Assembly: GCF_901000735.1 (NCBI RefSeq)
Contig: NC_081543.1
Location: 18,070,457 to 18,134,456, forward strand
Direction of reading: 5' to 3'
Length of the DNA: 64,000 nt
From: Corylus avellana
Lineage: Eukaryota; Streptophyta; Magnoliopsida; Fagales; Betulaceae
Part shown: positions 1 to 10,034 of the stretch, piece by piece
Position numbering within the stretch: position 1 is the stretch's first letter
Layout of the letters: the number at the start of each line of letters is the position of its first letter
Position numbers and translations under genes: made by a program
Notes under the pieces: generated by a model
Database searches by the model: none
What the model was told of the DNA's origin: nothing
What the model saw: the letters and a program-made list of their open reading frames with translations, nothing else

Positions 1-2121
1 AAAAACCAAAACCAACAACATCCAATTTGAAAACATAAATTAAATTTCTAGAAATTTTTGGAATAAAAAATAAATTTTCAAGATCTAAAACATATCAAGA
101 TTTCAAAATTATTCTAAAGGTCCCAACAGCTTCTACTTGTGAAAATAGTTTATTTCCTGAATAGATACGTTGTTTATTGCTTACTGGCTTCCTTGTTGTG
201 AGAAAACCCTGCATTGAGTTGACAATACTGATTGTAGAACCCGAATCAATCCACCATGTATTATTAGGAGCCTCAACAAAAAAAAAAAAAAATTCATGAC
301 ACACTAGAGATATAAGATTACCTTTTCTTTCAAGCCACTTTATATACTTTTGGCAATCTTTCTTCATATGCCCTTCTTTCTTGCAAAAGAAACAAGTATA
401 TCCTTCTTGCCAATTTTCTTGATTGGCACCTTGTTCTCCTTCTTGAATTTTTGGGTATGCTTGCCTCTCTTGGTCTTTCCCTTAGCATGAATAGCCATGT
501 GAACACCTTCTGGCTTCTCATGTTTTAATCTCTCCTCCTCTTGAACACACATGGTCAGAAGTTCATTTGCTGACCATTTATCCTTATGTGTATTATAGGA
601 TATTTTAAAAGGAACATACTTAGAGGGGAGAGAGTTCAATATGAAATGAACCAAGAATGACTCAGATATATCAATTTCTAGGAACTTGAGTTGAGTTGCC
701 TTGTCCTTCATTTCCATAGTGTGCTCACGCAGACTTCTAGAATTATCAAAGGACTTGCTTGATAGCTTCTTCATTAGGATGCTGGCTAAGGCCTTGTAGG
801 AACTCATAAATTGTTCCTCAACTGCCTTAATGAATGCCTTAGCTTTAGTGCATTCAGGGATGGAACCCCTAATGCCTTTAGAGACATGAAATTTCATGAA
901 CAATTAGACTTAAGCGATTTGATCGCTCCCACCGTTCATGTTTAGCAATCTCTTGTGGCGTACGTTTCTTCGTGAGGGCGGGTGGTTCGTCCACACGGAG
1001 CGCCAAGTCAAGCTCCAAACACCCCAATGTGAAAAATAAATTTTCTTTCCAGTTAGAAAAATTGTTACCATTAAGCATTGAAACATGAAAAGTTTCATTC
1101 ATTAAAGCAAAAGGAATAGCTGCAATAACCAAAGAGAATACTTTAATGCTATTAAATAACTTTATTTAAATTAACCAATGTTAACTTAATAGTAAATTTC
1201 AACCTACCTGTGGGCAAATGTTGCATCACGCATGAAATTTACTCTTTATTAATAAGACTAATAAATTTAGCATTAATAAATAAAATTTTCCGTACCTGTG
1301 GGCCTGAGAGAAATTTTATTTTCAATGTTAAATTTACTATCTTATTCTAATTAAGTCATAAAAATAAAAACGTCCCTGTGGGAATTGGCAAATTAAATTT
1401 ATGAATTAATTACAACATGATGTTAATTTTCCTTATGAAGTTCACATATATGATTTTGATGCAATTATCATTATAAAATCGGGATGTTGTGGCTATCCCA
1501 AAATTATTATGATAATTACGACTTCATTAACATCCAATAACTGTATAGATGCCAAAATAAAGTTCCCAATAATAAAAGGCAAAACCAACATGTCAGTGAG
1601 TAAACAGTATTTTTCCAAAGTACAACCGGATAGTGTCCCAAGTAAGTGAGGGGGCGCACAACGGCACACTTAAGTCCCAAGACTTGCCTTGCTAGAGCTT
1701 TTCGATTGCAATTTTGGATAGTACCATAAACATTTACCAACATATGTGGCTTAGTTAATTATTCTTAGATCCAAGCATCAAACAATTTATATTTAAACAA
1801 TTAAAAGAATAAATATATCCTTAAGTTCATGCATTAAAGAAACAATAATTTAATACTGAACAATTTAAATATAAGATAAATAAAAATGTAATATTAAAAC
1901 ATAATAAATTGCATAGCCTAATGGTCTTGAAGTGACTTTAGGCCCTTTATAAGTTAACTTAAGAACCCAAGTTATAAACATGAGCCCCCCCCCCCCTTTT
2001 TTTTTTTAATCCGAATGGACCACTTTAAATGGATTGGGCTTTCTGGGTCAGCCCACTTAATGACCCAATTTTTTTTTTATTAATCCAGATGGGCCATTTT
2101 AAATGGATTGGGCTTTTGGGT
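1..2121 (-). mobile_element. Partial Ty1/copia retrotransposon, copy 1 (leader, gag, start of protease)
   Basis: This stretch matches about 15198-17338 almost base for base, so it is a second copy of the gag and leader part of the copia element there. By eye the first 900 or so bases show no difference, and the remaining 1.2 kb differ at roughly 20-25 sites. The copy enters from the left window edge and ends at a 100-N gap, so its pol genes, LTRs and target duplication are out of sight. It could be a second insertion, a segmental duplication, or a duplicated allele left in the assembly. Confidence 0.85.
95..1132 (-). pseudogene. Copia gag and protease start, copy 1, frameshifted
   Basis: Read on the minus strand, three overlapping open segments (1132-878, 903-364, 367-95) form one Gag to protease region. 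It starts with a Gag N-terminus of the LNGNNFSNWKENL type. A UBN2-type Gag domain follows, with the LVHFILNSLPSKY motif. A CCHC zinc knuckle of the CFFCKKEGHMKKDC type spans the frame change near 365-400. The protease start WWIDSGST has its catalytic Asp. Two frame changes separate the segments, so no full protein is encoded. The protein is the same as the copy at 15293-16330 apart from a few substitutions near the N-terminus. In an intact element it would form the virus-like particle and process the polyprotein. Confidence 0.85.
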
Positions 2122-2221
2122 NNNNNNNNNNNNNNNNNNNNNNNNNNNNNNNNNNNNNNNNNNNNNNNNNNNNNNNNNNNNNNNNNNNNNNNNNNNNNNN
2201 NNNNNNNNNNNNNNNNNNNNN
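2122..2221. other. Assembly gap of 100 N
   Basis: Exactly 100 N, the usual placeholder for a gap of unknown size. It starts inside the copia leader of copy 1, so the sequence on its two sides need not be close together in the genome. Confidence 0.95.
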
Positions 2222-3061
2222 CTATAAAAGAGCCCATATTGAAAAATCAAAAATATTTGACCCAAAATTTACATTTACTTGTACTTAAAAAAAATTCCTT
2301 AAATATTAAATCATAACCAGTTAACTTTTTTTCTTTTTTTTTTTTTTTTGTAAAAAAAAACAATTCAACACAACATATAAAAAAAAGTTCAGCATTCAGA
2401 CAACTGTTACAACATATAATGATAATACATTAATACTTAAATTGTATTTTTATAAGTATCACATTGGTCATTATTTAATCCAATGTCAATTACTTAATTT
2501 GATATTATACAAATCATATCATCATTGTACATTAATAATATGATTCACTTGAAGTCTTGAATAAAGTATTTGAATTGTCATTGAATCATATGATTAAGTA
2601 TTGATATTATACATTTATATTATTCATATGCATATGTAGACTTATATAGACTTATAACATATATAGACTTATAAGTTTATAACATATATTGGAAATAAGT
2701 CTCTAGATATTTAATTGTTGTATTAGTATGAATTGGTATACTTATGAGTTATGTCATATTATATATGTATAATTTATTATTATATAATCAAATGATTTAA
2801 TGATCAATTGATCATGTGATATAATCATATAAATTATAGTGATAATATATTAATACTCAAATTGTGATTTAATTATTTTTAAAAAAATTGTGATTTAATG
2901 ATCAAGTGATTATATGATATAATCATATAAATTATAGTGATAATATATTAATACTCAAATTGTGATTTAATTATTTTAAAAAAAAATTGTGATTTAATGA
3001 TCAAGTGATTATGTTATATGTATAAATATTTTTATAATTATAATTATAAAAATATATTATA
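2222..3061. repeat. AT-rich intergenic DNA with a roughly 100 bp tandem duplication
   Basis: No gene is visible. Between about 2790 and 3010 a block of about 100 bp carrying TATAATCATATAAATTATAG and GATTTAATGATCAAGTGATT occurs twice in tandem with a partial third copy. A poly-T run lies at 2327-2349. The rest is low-complexity AT-rich sequence. Confidence 0.6.
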
Positions 3062-3211
3062 TAAAAAGGCGGTTAGCGGTTAGCAGTTACAGTTAGTAAG
3101 CCCAATAACTGCTAACCACTAACCGCTAAACGGTTATAGCGGTTAGGCGTTAAGCGATTAAGCGGTTAGCGGTTAGCAGGCGGTTTTTAATTGCCAACAT
3201 TGACACCCCTA
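3062..3211. mobile_element. hAT-like element end with GCGGTTAG subterminal repeats
   Basis: GCGGTTAG and its reverse complement are repeated about ten times in both orientations. The block then ends in TTGACACCCCTA, the reverse complement of TAGGGGTGTCAA, a terminal sequence common in plant hAT elements. Short repeats packed just inside a hAT-type end mark a non-autonomous element. The other end is not seen and may lie in the gap at 2122-2221, so no target duplication can be tested. Confidence 0.55.
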
Positions 3212-3856
3212 GAATTAATCCTGGAATATATTCACCTGGAATTAATCCTCTGTGTGCATCTGATAGTGAGACCGGTTCCATGCAAGCATAGTAGATGATT
3301 TAGACCGTTTATTAGGATCTTGACTTTCTTATTCAATTTAGAACGTTAGATTAATGAGCTTCTTATGTCATATGGAGCACCATATAATTCTTTCAAATTG
3401 GTTTATACTTATATACTGCAGATCAAATTCAACCGCCAAGATTAAATTCAATTAAATTGGACGGCTACGATTAAATTCAATAAAACATTCAAAATTCAAA
3501 ATTTAGTAATTAGGAATAAAAATTGTGTTATGTAGTATTATTTAGAGTCAGTTTGTTATTTCAATTTCAATAATTACGATTTTAAAAATTGTGTTTTTCT
3601 CAATCGTGTATTTTTTTTCTTCATATTTTAGATTAAGTATTTTTTAAATCATAACGTAAAACGCTTTATGTCACACACTCACACACACTAATCATTATTA
3701 TCATATTATATATAGTATTATTTAGTTAAAATGTTAAAATGTCAATACTTAACACGGGTCAAGTATATAATGTCAATATAAATATATATTCTATTTTATA
3801 TGTAAACATTTATATACTTATATGATTGTATAATTATATGGGTCAATATTAATTTT
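3212..3856. other. Intergenic, no feature recognised
   Basis: AT-rich, with a short direct repeat GGAATTAATCCT at about 3219 and 3238 and a short CA-rich run near 3675. No coding signature was found on either strand. Confidence 0.5.
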
Positions 3857-4431
3857 NNNNNNNNNNNNNNNNNNNNNNNNNNNNNNNNNNNNNNNNNNNN
3901 NNNNNNNNNNNNNNNNNNNNNNNNNNNNNNNNNNNNNNNNNNNNNNNNNNNNNNNNNNNNNNNNNNNNNNNNNNNNNNNNNNNNNNNNNNNNNNNNNNNN
4001 NNNNNNNNNNNNNNNNNNNNNNNNNNNNNNNNNNNNNNNNNNNNNNNNNNNNNNNNNNNNNNNNNNNNNNNNNNNNNNNNNNNNNNNNNNNNNNNNNNNN
4101 NNNNNNNNNNNNNNNNNNNNNNNNNNNNNNNNNNNNNNNNNNNNNNNNNNNNNNNNNNNNNNNNNNNNNNNNNNNNNNNNNNNNNNNNNNNNNNNNNNNN
4201 NNNNNNNNNNNNNNNNNNNNNNNNNNNNNNNNNNNNNNNNNNNNNNNNNNNNNNNNNNNNNNNNNNNNNNNNNNNNNNNNNNNNNNNNNNNNNNNNNNNN
4301 NNNNNNNNNNNNNNNNNNNNNNNNNNNNNNNNNNNNNNNNNNNNNNNNNNNNNNNNNNNNNNNNNNNNNNNNNNNNNNNNNNNNNNNNNNNNNNNNNNNN
4401 NNNNNNNNNNNNNNNNNNNNNNNNNNNNNNN
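3857..4431. other. Assembly gap of 575 N
   Basis: A sized gap. The repeat that resumes at 4432 is already inside a hAT-like right end, so the missing bases probably hold the rest of that element. Confidence 0.95.
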
Positions 4432-4731
4432 GAAATAACAAAAAACAAAGTTATATAATATATTTGTTATTATTGAGTAATGTTTACTATACATTGTTAT
4501 TTGTTACTTATTAAAAAAATATAAGAGCCGAGCCTAATAAACAAGACGAGCCTTATACGAGCTTGCTCACAAGTTTAGCCAAGTCGAGCCGAGTTTGCTT
4601 CGTTTAATATTCGAGCCAGGATTCGTGTTCACAAAACACTTCATTTAATGTTTGAGTCGAGCATGAGCCGAGCTTATGCGAGCCGAGCCTGAGTTCGCTC
4701 GCGAGCGGCTTGCTCTCTTAACACCCCTAAT
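4432..4731. mobile_element. hAT-like element right end, CGAGCCGAGC family, copy a
   Basis: A stretch containing GTTATTTGTTACTTATTAAA leads into many CGAGC, GAGCCGAG and GCTCGCGAGC motifs. It ends in CTTAACACCCCTA, a hAT-like terminus. The same block recurs at about 6600-6911 and 8130-8430. This copy has the best preserved terminus. No transposase is present, so it is a non-autonomous element. Confidence 0.6.
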
Positions 4732-4779
4732 CCCAGTACATTTTGCATAAAACAACTTTCATCTTTCTACGGTTCTACC

Positions 4780-5010
4780 TTTCCATTCTTTTATCCACAT
4801 TTTAGAATATCTTTCCTAGCAGTAAGAGAATCATCGATCAAAAACTTCTTCATAACCTCCCTCCTAATCCTTTTACAAAACCACAAGCAAAAAACAAGTG
4901 ATTTCTCCCCTCAATGCAACTCCTACAATACAAGCACATTACTACTCTATTAAATCCCCATTGCATCAGTCTTTCACCCGTTGTTAAACCATCCCTCATA
5001 GCCAAGACCA
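4780..5010 (-). pseudogene. LINE reverse-transcriptase zinc-binding domain remnant (zf-RVT)
   Basis: The minus strand from about 5003 reads through LTTGERLMQWG, then CLYCRSC and HLFFACGF. This matches the zf-RVT pattern that follows plant LINE reverse transcriptases (L.TG.RL..WG, C..C, H.FF.C). In-frame stops follow at about 4850. Nothing else of the LINE is nearby, so it is an isolated scrap. It is too short and too broken to be functional. Confidence 0.65.
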
Positions 5011-5182
5011 AAAAAAACCATTACAACCAGAGCCAAAAAGCCGTTGATATGGGCATACATATTCAATAGTGTAGCATGCCCACTATAAAACTACAAAATA
5101 ACTTTGAGCCTGAAATCCAAAAGCACAATCAGAGCCCAATAACTATTTAGACAGGGGAATCATAACAAAAAAACAAAAAAAA

Positions 5183-5301
5183 TATCACTGTCGCTCCATG
5201 AACCATCGGGAAGCTGATTTTTGACAATCCATTGAAGGCTAGATAGGAACTGAGGAAGACCACTTCCATGAATATCTCCAATCAGAGCAACCCAATGCCA
5301 A
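5183..5301 (-). pseudogene. Diterpene synthase (copalyl diphosphate synthase-like) exon fragment
   Basis: On the minus strand one frame reads WVALIGDIHGSG, then PQFLSSLQWI and NQLPDGSWSD. Class II diterpene synthases (ent-copalyl diphosphate synthase type) have a conserved N-terminal stretch of the form DTAWVA, PQFP.SL.WI, NQLPDGSWGD. The fragment covers only that stretch. Upstream the reading frame loses the expected YDTAW, and downstream it runs into a poly-A/T tract instead of the next exon. No DxDD catalytic motif is present. It is therefore a captured or decayed exon, not a working gene. The match is from recalled family motifs, not a search. Confidence 0.6.
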
Positions 5302-5533
5302 CGACACGCTTCCTCACCCACGCAATAGGCCTAATCCCCATAGAAATTAAAGAAGGCAACAAATGCAGGTATAGACGGCAACAATGATGAGAACATCAAT
5401 ACCATGCACATACAATCTCAACAACGACAATTCTTATACCCAACAAAATCAGCCCCAATTCCACTAAGTAGAGGAACCACAACTAAAAATCTCCAAAAAT
5501 ATCAAATTTATGTATCAAGCTAGTTTTTTTTGT

Positions 5534-5566
<33 letters not shown>

Positions 5567-5954
5567 TTGTTTTTCATCAAAACAGAGATTCAAACCACCA
5601 AAAAACACATATCTAAAGAAAAGTGAAAGTACCTGAGATGTAGAAGCCGAAAGATGAATGATGGAGAAGTTGAAGAGAGGCGAGATCTGAGATGTAGCAG
5701 CCGAGAGAGACGGGATTCTCTCAAAGTTAGAGTGGTTGTGTGAGGGAAGAGCTGCTTGAGGGAAGAAGAGCAAGAGCTGCGTGAGGGAAGAAAAAAAGGA
5801 TATGTCAGGTTGAGCGTGAGAGTGAAGGGGAAAAATGTAAGGGATTTTTTTGGTGCGTAAACACCGTAAAATGTCGAAAATATTTTATATCTCAAAACAA
5901 ACGAGCTTTAGACAGTCAATAATTTCATTTCTTGTATTGAGGTTCATAAGGAAG
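5302..5954. other. Intergenic, no gene recognised; TTTTG microsatellite
   Basis: A TTTTG run lies at about 5525-5560. The minus strand has two open stretches between 5483 and 5895, rich in Ser and Leu because of purine-rich plus-strand sequence; they match no family I know and are probably chance. Confidence 0.45.
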
Positions 5955-6100
5955 ACCAAAGGACATTAAAACCGATAATTTCTTTACCGGGATTGAGTGA
6001 TTCCGAGGAACAACTCCGGCGTTGTCTTGGGTGACAAATCGAAACCCTTGGTGCCTAGCTCGCTAGAGTAGGAGGGAGGGTTTATGATCGGGGATGGTTT
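5955..6100 (-). pseudogene. Exon-like segment of unknown origin
   Basis: The minus strand is open through about 48 codons, including TKGFDLSPKTTPELFLGITQS, and ends at a good splice donor (CCCG/GTAAAG, near 5982). Composition is less AT-rich than the surroundings. I do not recognise the protein. It sits among other gene scraps (5183-5301, 7199-7293), so a captured exon is the likely reading. A chance open frame is possible. Confidence 0.3.
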
Positions 6101-6527
6101 CTTTGACGAAAATAGCCCCCGAATTCCTCATAATGTAATATGAGGAATTGTTTATGTAACAATTTGTGGGAAGTAAAAATTGTTAAGTTTTTACTTACTG
6201 CAAATTATGATTATAATATTTAAATTATAAGAAACACATTAGTTACTTAATTATTAATCATTTAATTTTAATTTAATGGTAATGCTGAAACTCTAAGTCC
6301 TAAATTCTTCACAATCTAATAGTCACACATTCATACTTAAATTATATGATCATATTATCTCACAATCTATATTAATACTATCTTAGATCTAAGATCATGT
6401 GATTTACGTTTTCTAAGAATAAAGTATCTAATTATAATGCATTGATTAAATAACACAATAACTTATGCAGATATACCATATGATTATATAATAATTAATG
6501 ATAATATCAAATATTTCTTATTATTTA

Positions 6528-6534
<7 letters not shown>

Positions 6535-6559
<25 letters not shown>

Positions 6560-6911
6560 CTTTATATAATATATACATATATAATATATATAAACACATA
6601 TGCATAAATAACAAAAAAACAAAAGTATATAATATATTTGTTATTATTGAGTAATGTTTACCATATATTGTTATTTGTTACTTATTAAAAAATATACGAA
6701 CCGAGCCAAATAAACAAGACGAGCCTTATACGAGCTTGCTCACGAGCTGTTCGCGAGTTTAGCAGAGTCGAGCCGAGCTTGCTTCGTTTAATATTCGAAA
6801 TAGGATTCGTGTTCACGAAATACTTCATTTAATGTTTGAGTCGAGTACGAGCCGAACTTATGCGAGCCGAGCCCGAGTTCGCTCGCGAGCGGCTTGCTCT
6901 CTTAACACTCC
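6535..6911. mobile_element. hAT-like element right end, CGAGCCGAGC family, copy b
   Basis: A TG microsatellite (6539-6559) and AT tract lead into the same block as at 4432-4731: GTTATTTGTTACTTATTAAA, clustered GAGCCGAG and GCTCGCGAGC motifs, and a terminus CTTAACACTCCTA. It is the right end of the first unit of the local tandem array. Its left part is not recognisable. Confidence 0.55.
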
Positions 6912-7861
6912 TATCCATGAGTCTACAATATGTGTGAGAAAAAAAACATAATCAACAATTTATAATACCAATAGCCAACTGCCAGTTAACCCTACATGCA
7001 TAATGTGGAAAGATTAAGAATAGATGAGAAAGAACTCTTCCTATATAATAAATAAGTCCTTCATCGAATCATCTCCCTACTATCTCACATTCATTGCATG
7101 GAAGGAAAATGCATAAAGAATAAACTATAAATAAATTTGAATGAACCAGCTTTCCACAGTTGCTATCAGAAATAATCTCATCATACAACTTTAATTACCT
7201 TCGATGTGATTTTGCCTGAGGAGATATCTCAATAGGATAGTCCAAAACAAATATGGGTTGCAGAAGCTTTGGTTCGACAACAATCTCAAAAACCTGGGCA
7301 AATGACACGACTAAATACTGAGAGAGGCTAAATGTAAGATTTGGTTTGATAAATTGGTAAATGATTTAATAGGGATTATCTAAGCAATGTCAGCAATGCA
7401 TCCCGTAAGAATTCTGTTCTCACTAAACTTGTATTCATATATGTTTTGTTTTGTTCTTCGTGCTAATCAAAAGTATCAAAACTAATTAAGAAAACCTAAA
7501 TCAAATTTTGTTACCTGAGGTCGATGGCTGAGACTGAGAAAGAGTTTGATTCTGTAGGAAGCCGGAACTCGGAATTGAACTAAAATAATTGAAATAAACT
7601 TGTTAGAAACAAACATTAAGAGGCAGAGAGAGATAGATAGAGAAAGACCGAAAGAGAGCGAAAAAGAAAGAATGAAAGAGATTCAGAGAGAGATTAACCT
7701 GGATGCTGGCTAATCGGAGCTTCGGTGGACGCTAAGCACTGCTGCATGAGAAACTGAGAGCGTGATTCTTGAGAGGAGAGCGTGAGTCTTAAGAGGACTC
7801 AGAGGAGAGCGCAGGAGGGGAGAGCGTGAGCATGAGAGGAGGCGGGTGCGTGAGAGAGTCA
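6912..7861 (-). repeat. Gene-fragment unit 1 of a two-unit tandem array
   Basis: About 950 bp lie between two hAT-like ends and recur at 8430-9357 with roughly 95% identity by eye. The minus strand holds exon-like pieces with splice signals. One is about 7702-7760 and ends AGCATCCAG/GTTAAT. One is about 7516-7582 and ends GACCTCAG/GTAACA. The third is the lysyl-tRNA synthetase exon at 7199-7293. The first two are not recognised. The unit ends abruptly at both hAT-like termini. Confidence 0.6.
7199..7293 (-). pseudogene. Lysyl-tRNA synthetase (organellar/bacterial type) exon, copy 1
   Basis: This 95 bp minus-strand exon is flanked by an acceptor (TTTGCCCAG) and a donor (CGAAG/GTAATT). It reads VFEIVVEPKLLQPIFVLDYP and then IEISPQAKSHR. 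Class II lysyl-tRNA synthetases of bacteria and plant organelles have the motif L.QPTF...YP.E.SPLAK in the catalytic domain. Here the Leu of PLAK is Gln. The next exon (TERFELF-type, then the motif with G.E..N) is absent: the following sequence runs into a hAT-like end at 6911. The rest of the enzyme is also absent, so this is one displaced exon. The frame is open in this copy. Confidence 0.75.
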
Positions 7862-8019
7862 GGGGTGGGCATACACCCGCCCCGCCCATTTTTAGTAATA
7901 AAAATGCGGATCCCGGGTTTACTTTTCGAATACCCGTATGGGGCGGGGCGAGTATCCGGATTTTTTTTTAAAAAAATTATCAATCATTCATTATTATTAC
8001 ATATAAAAATTTATAGAGT

Positions 8020-8060
<41 letters not shown>

Positions 8061-8071
8061 AGATATATATA

Positions 8072-8103
<32 letters not shown>

Positions 8104-8429
8104 GTGTGTATGTGTTTATATATATATAACAAAAAACAAAGGTATATAATATATTTGTTATTATTGAGTAATGTTTACTATATATTGTTATTTGTTACTT
8201 ATTAAAAAATATACGAACCGAGCTAAATAAACAAGACGAGCCTTATACGAGCTTGCTCACGAACTGTTCACGAGTTTAGCCGAGTCGAACCGAGCTTGTT
8301 TCGTTTAATATTCGAGCCAGGATTCGTGTTCACGAAACACTTCATTTAATGTTTGAGTCAAGCACGAGCCGAGCTTATGCGAGCCGAGCCCGAGTTTGCT
8401 CATGAGTAGCTTGCTCTCTTAACACTCCT
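7862..8429. mobile_element. Non-autonomous hAT-like element, copy c, with AT/AC microsatellite core
   Basis: It starts AGGGGTGGGCA and ends TTAACACTCCT, imperfect inverted ends in the style of plant hAT elements. The left part has CACCCGCCCCGCCC and CCCGTATGGGGCGGGGCG subterminal motifs, and the right part has the CGAGCCGAGC block. Between them lie (AT)n near 8024-8058, (AC)n near 8071-8093 and TG runs. No transposase is present. I could not identify an 8 bp target duplication. Confidence 0.55.
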
Positions 8430-9357
8430 ACCCATGAGTCTACAATATGTGTGAGAAAAAAAAACATAATCAACAATTTATAATACCAATAGCCAACTGC
8501 CAGTTAACCCTGCATGCCTAATGTGGAAAGATTAAGAATAGATGAGAAAGAACTCTTCCCATATAATAAATAAGTCATTCATCGAATCATCTCCCTACTA
8601 TCTCACATTCATTGCATGGAAGGAAAATGCATAAAGAAGAAACTATAAATAAATTTGAATTAACCAGCTTTCCGCAATTGTTATCAGAAATAATCTTATC
8701 ATACAACTTTAATTACCTTTGATGTGATTTTGCCAGAGGAGATATCTCAATAGGATGGTTCAAAACAAATATGGGTTGCAGAAGCTTTGGTTCGACAACA
8801 ATCTAAAAAACTTGGGCAAATGACACGACTAAATACTGAGAGAGGCTTGGTTTGATAAGTTGGTAGATGATTTAATAAGGATTATCTAAGCAATGTCAGC
8901 AATGCATCCCGTAAGAATTCTGTTCTCATTAAACTTGTATTTATATATGTTTTGTTTTGTTCTTCATGCTAATCAAAAGTATCAAAACTAATTACGAAAA
9001 CCTAAATCAAATTTTGTTACCTGAGGTCGATGGCTGAGATTGAGAAAGAGGTTGATTCTGTGGGAAGCCGGAACTCGGAATTGAACTGAAATAATTGAAA
9101 TAAACTTGTTAGAAACAAAGATTAAGAGGCAAAGAGAGATAGATAGAGAGAGAGCGAAAGAGAGAGAATGAAAGAGATTCAGAAAGAGATTAACCTGGAT
9201 GCTAGCTGATTGGAGCTCCGGTGGACGCTAAGCACTGCTGCGTGAGAGATTGAGAGCGTGATTCTTGAGAGGAGAGCGTGAGTCTTAAGAGGACACAGAG
9301 GAGAGCGCAGGAGAGGAGAGGGTGAGCATGAGAGGAGGCGGGTGCGTGAGAGAGTCA
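8430..9357 (-). repeat. Gene-fragment unit 2 of the tandem array
   Basis: This is the second copy of the segment at 6912-7861, with the same three exon-like pieces and the same introns. It carries small deletions and substitutions relative to unit 1. Unit plus hAT-like element repeats with a period of about 1.5 kb. Confidence 0.6.
8717..8811 (-). pseudogene. Lysyl-tRNA synthetase exon, copy 2, with nonsense mutation
   Basis: Same exon as 7199-7293. The third codon is TAG instead of GAG, and the acceptor is changed from CCCAG to CCAAG, so it is dead. It keeps SPLAK, the family consensus, where copy 1 has SPQAK, and has NHP where copy 1 has DYP. Each copy therefore keeps ancestral residues the other has lost, so both descend from a common captured exon. 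Confidence 0.75.
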
Positions 9358-9525
9358 AGGGTGGGCATATACCCGCCCCACCCATTTTCAGTAATAAAAA
9401 TGTGGATCCCGGGTTTACTTTTCGAATACCCGTATGGGGCAAGGCGGGTATCCTGATTTTTTTTAAAAAAAATTTACCAATCATTCATTATTATTACATA
9501 TAAAAATTTATAGAGTCTACATAAA
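9358..9525. mobile_element. hAT-like element left end, copy d
   Basis: AAGGGTGGGCATATACCCGCCCC matches the left end at 7862 and similarity continues to about 9521, then stops. The rest of this element is missing; 150 bp further on the copia element begins. The intervening bases contain GTCA-rich motifs but no gene. Confidence 0.5.
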
Positions 9526-9672
9526 TGATCTTAGAAAAAATGGATAGCCTGTGTCCAATCATACTATGTCAATCTGAACACAACACACTATTAGATGAGT
9601 GATTTGTTTATGACCTGAACTTGTGACAAAATTATTAAACGGGTCATAACAGATTGACTTGTATGTGACCCG

Positions 9673-10003
9673 TGTAAGAATTGTATATATATTAAATGCT
9701 AATTAACAATAAAACTAGCAGTGGAAATAATTTAATATATAAGTACCTCTGGCCATTGCTTTGCTCAAGCAGGTTGAAAAACAACTTCACAACAACTAAA
9801 ACTAGAGAACTAAAAATATTGAGAGGTTCTTCTCACCTATACCTACCAGTGAGTGTCAATTGATGGAATATACACACCTTATTTATAGGTAGGTCAGGGA
9901 CCCTTAATTAGAGCTGTTCCCTTAATTATTCCTCCCATCAATGAATAAAAATCAAATAAATAATCAATACAGCTAATTAATTCCACGAAATAAAATCAGT
10001 AAA
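9673..10003 (-). repeat. 3' LTR of copia element, distal part
   Basis: It aligns with 18193-18520: TTAAATGCTAATTAACAATA, the TTGCTCAAGCAGGTTGAA block and the TTATTTATAGG promoter-like stretch are shared. It differs from the other LTR at roughly one base in nine by eye. It stops at a 16 T run where a LINE has entered. The rest of the LTR resumes at 11776. Confidence 0.85.
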
Positions 10004-10034
10004 TTTTTTTTTTTTTTTTGACAAAATGATCGCT

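Noticed and set aside
2025..2316. Open frames running through the N gap near 2122-2221
   Set aside because: They exist only because N blocks contain no stops; there is no coding sequence.
3796..4494. A 232-codon open frame across the 575 N gap
   Set aside because: It is made almost entirely of unknown bases.
5483..5895. Ser/Leu-rich minus-strand open frames of about 100 codons
   Set aside because: Low-complexity purine-rich sequence with no motif, and two overlapping frames of equal quality; taken as chance.
7826..8149. Plus-strand open frame with repeated IYIYIY and HTHTHT
   Set aside because: It is the translation of AT and AC microsatellites inside the hAT-like element.
9179..9484. Minus-strand open frame of 101 codons
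   Set aside because: It runs across the border of the gene-fragment unit and the hAT-like end; the duplicate at 7789-7983 is not conserved as a protein.
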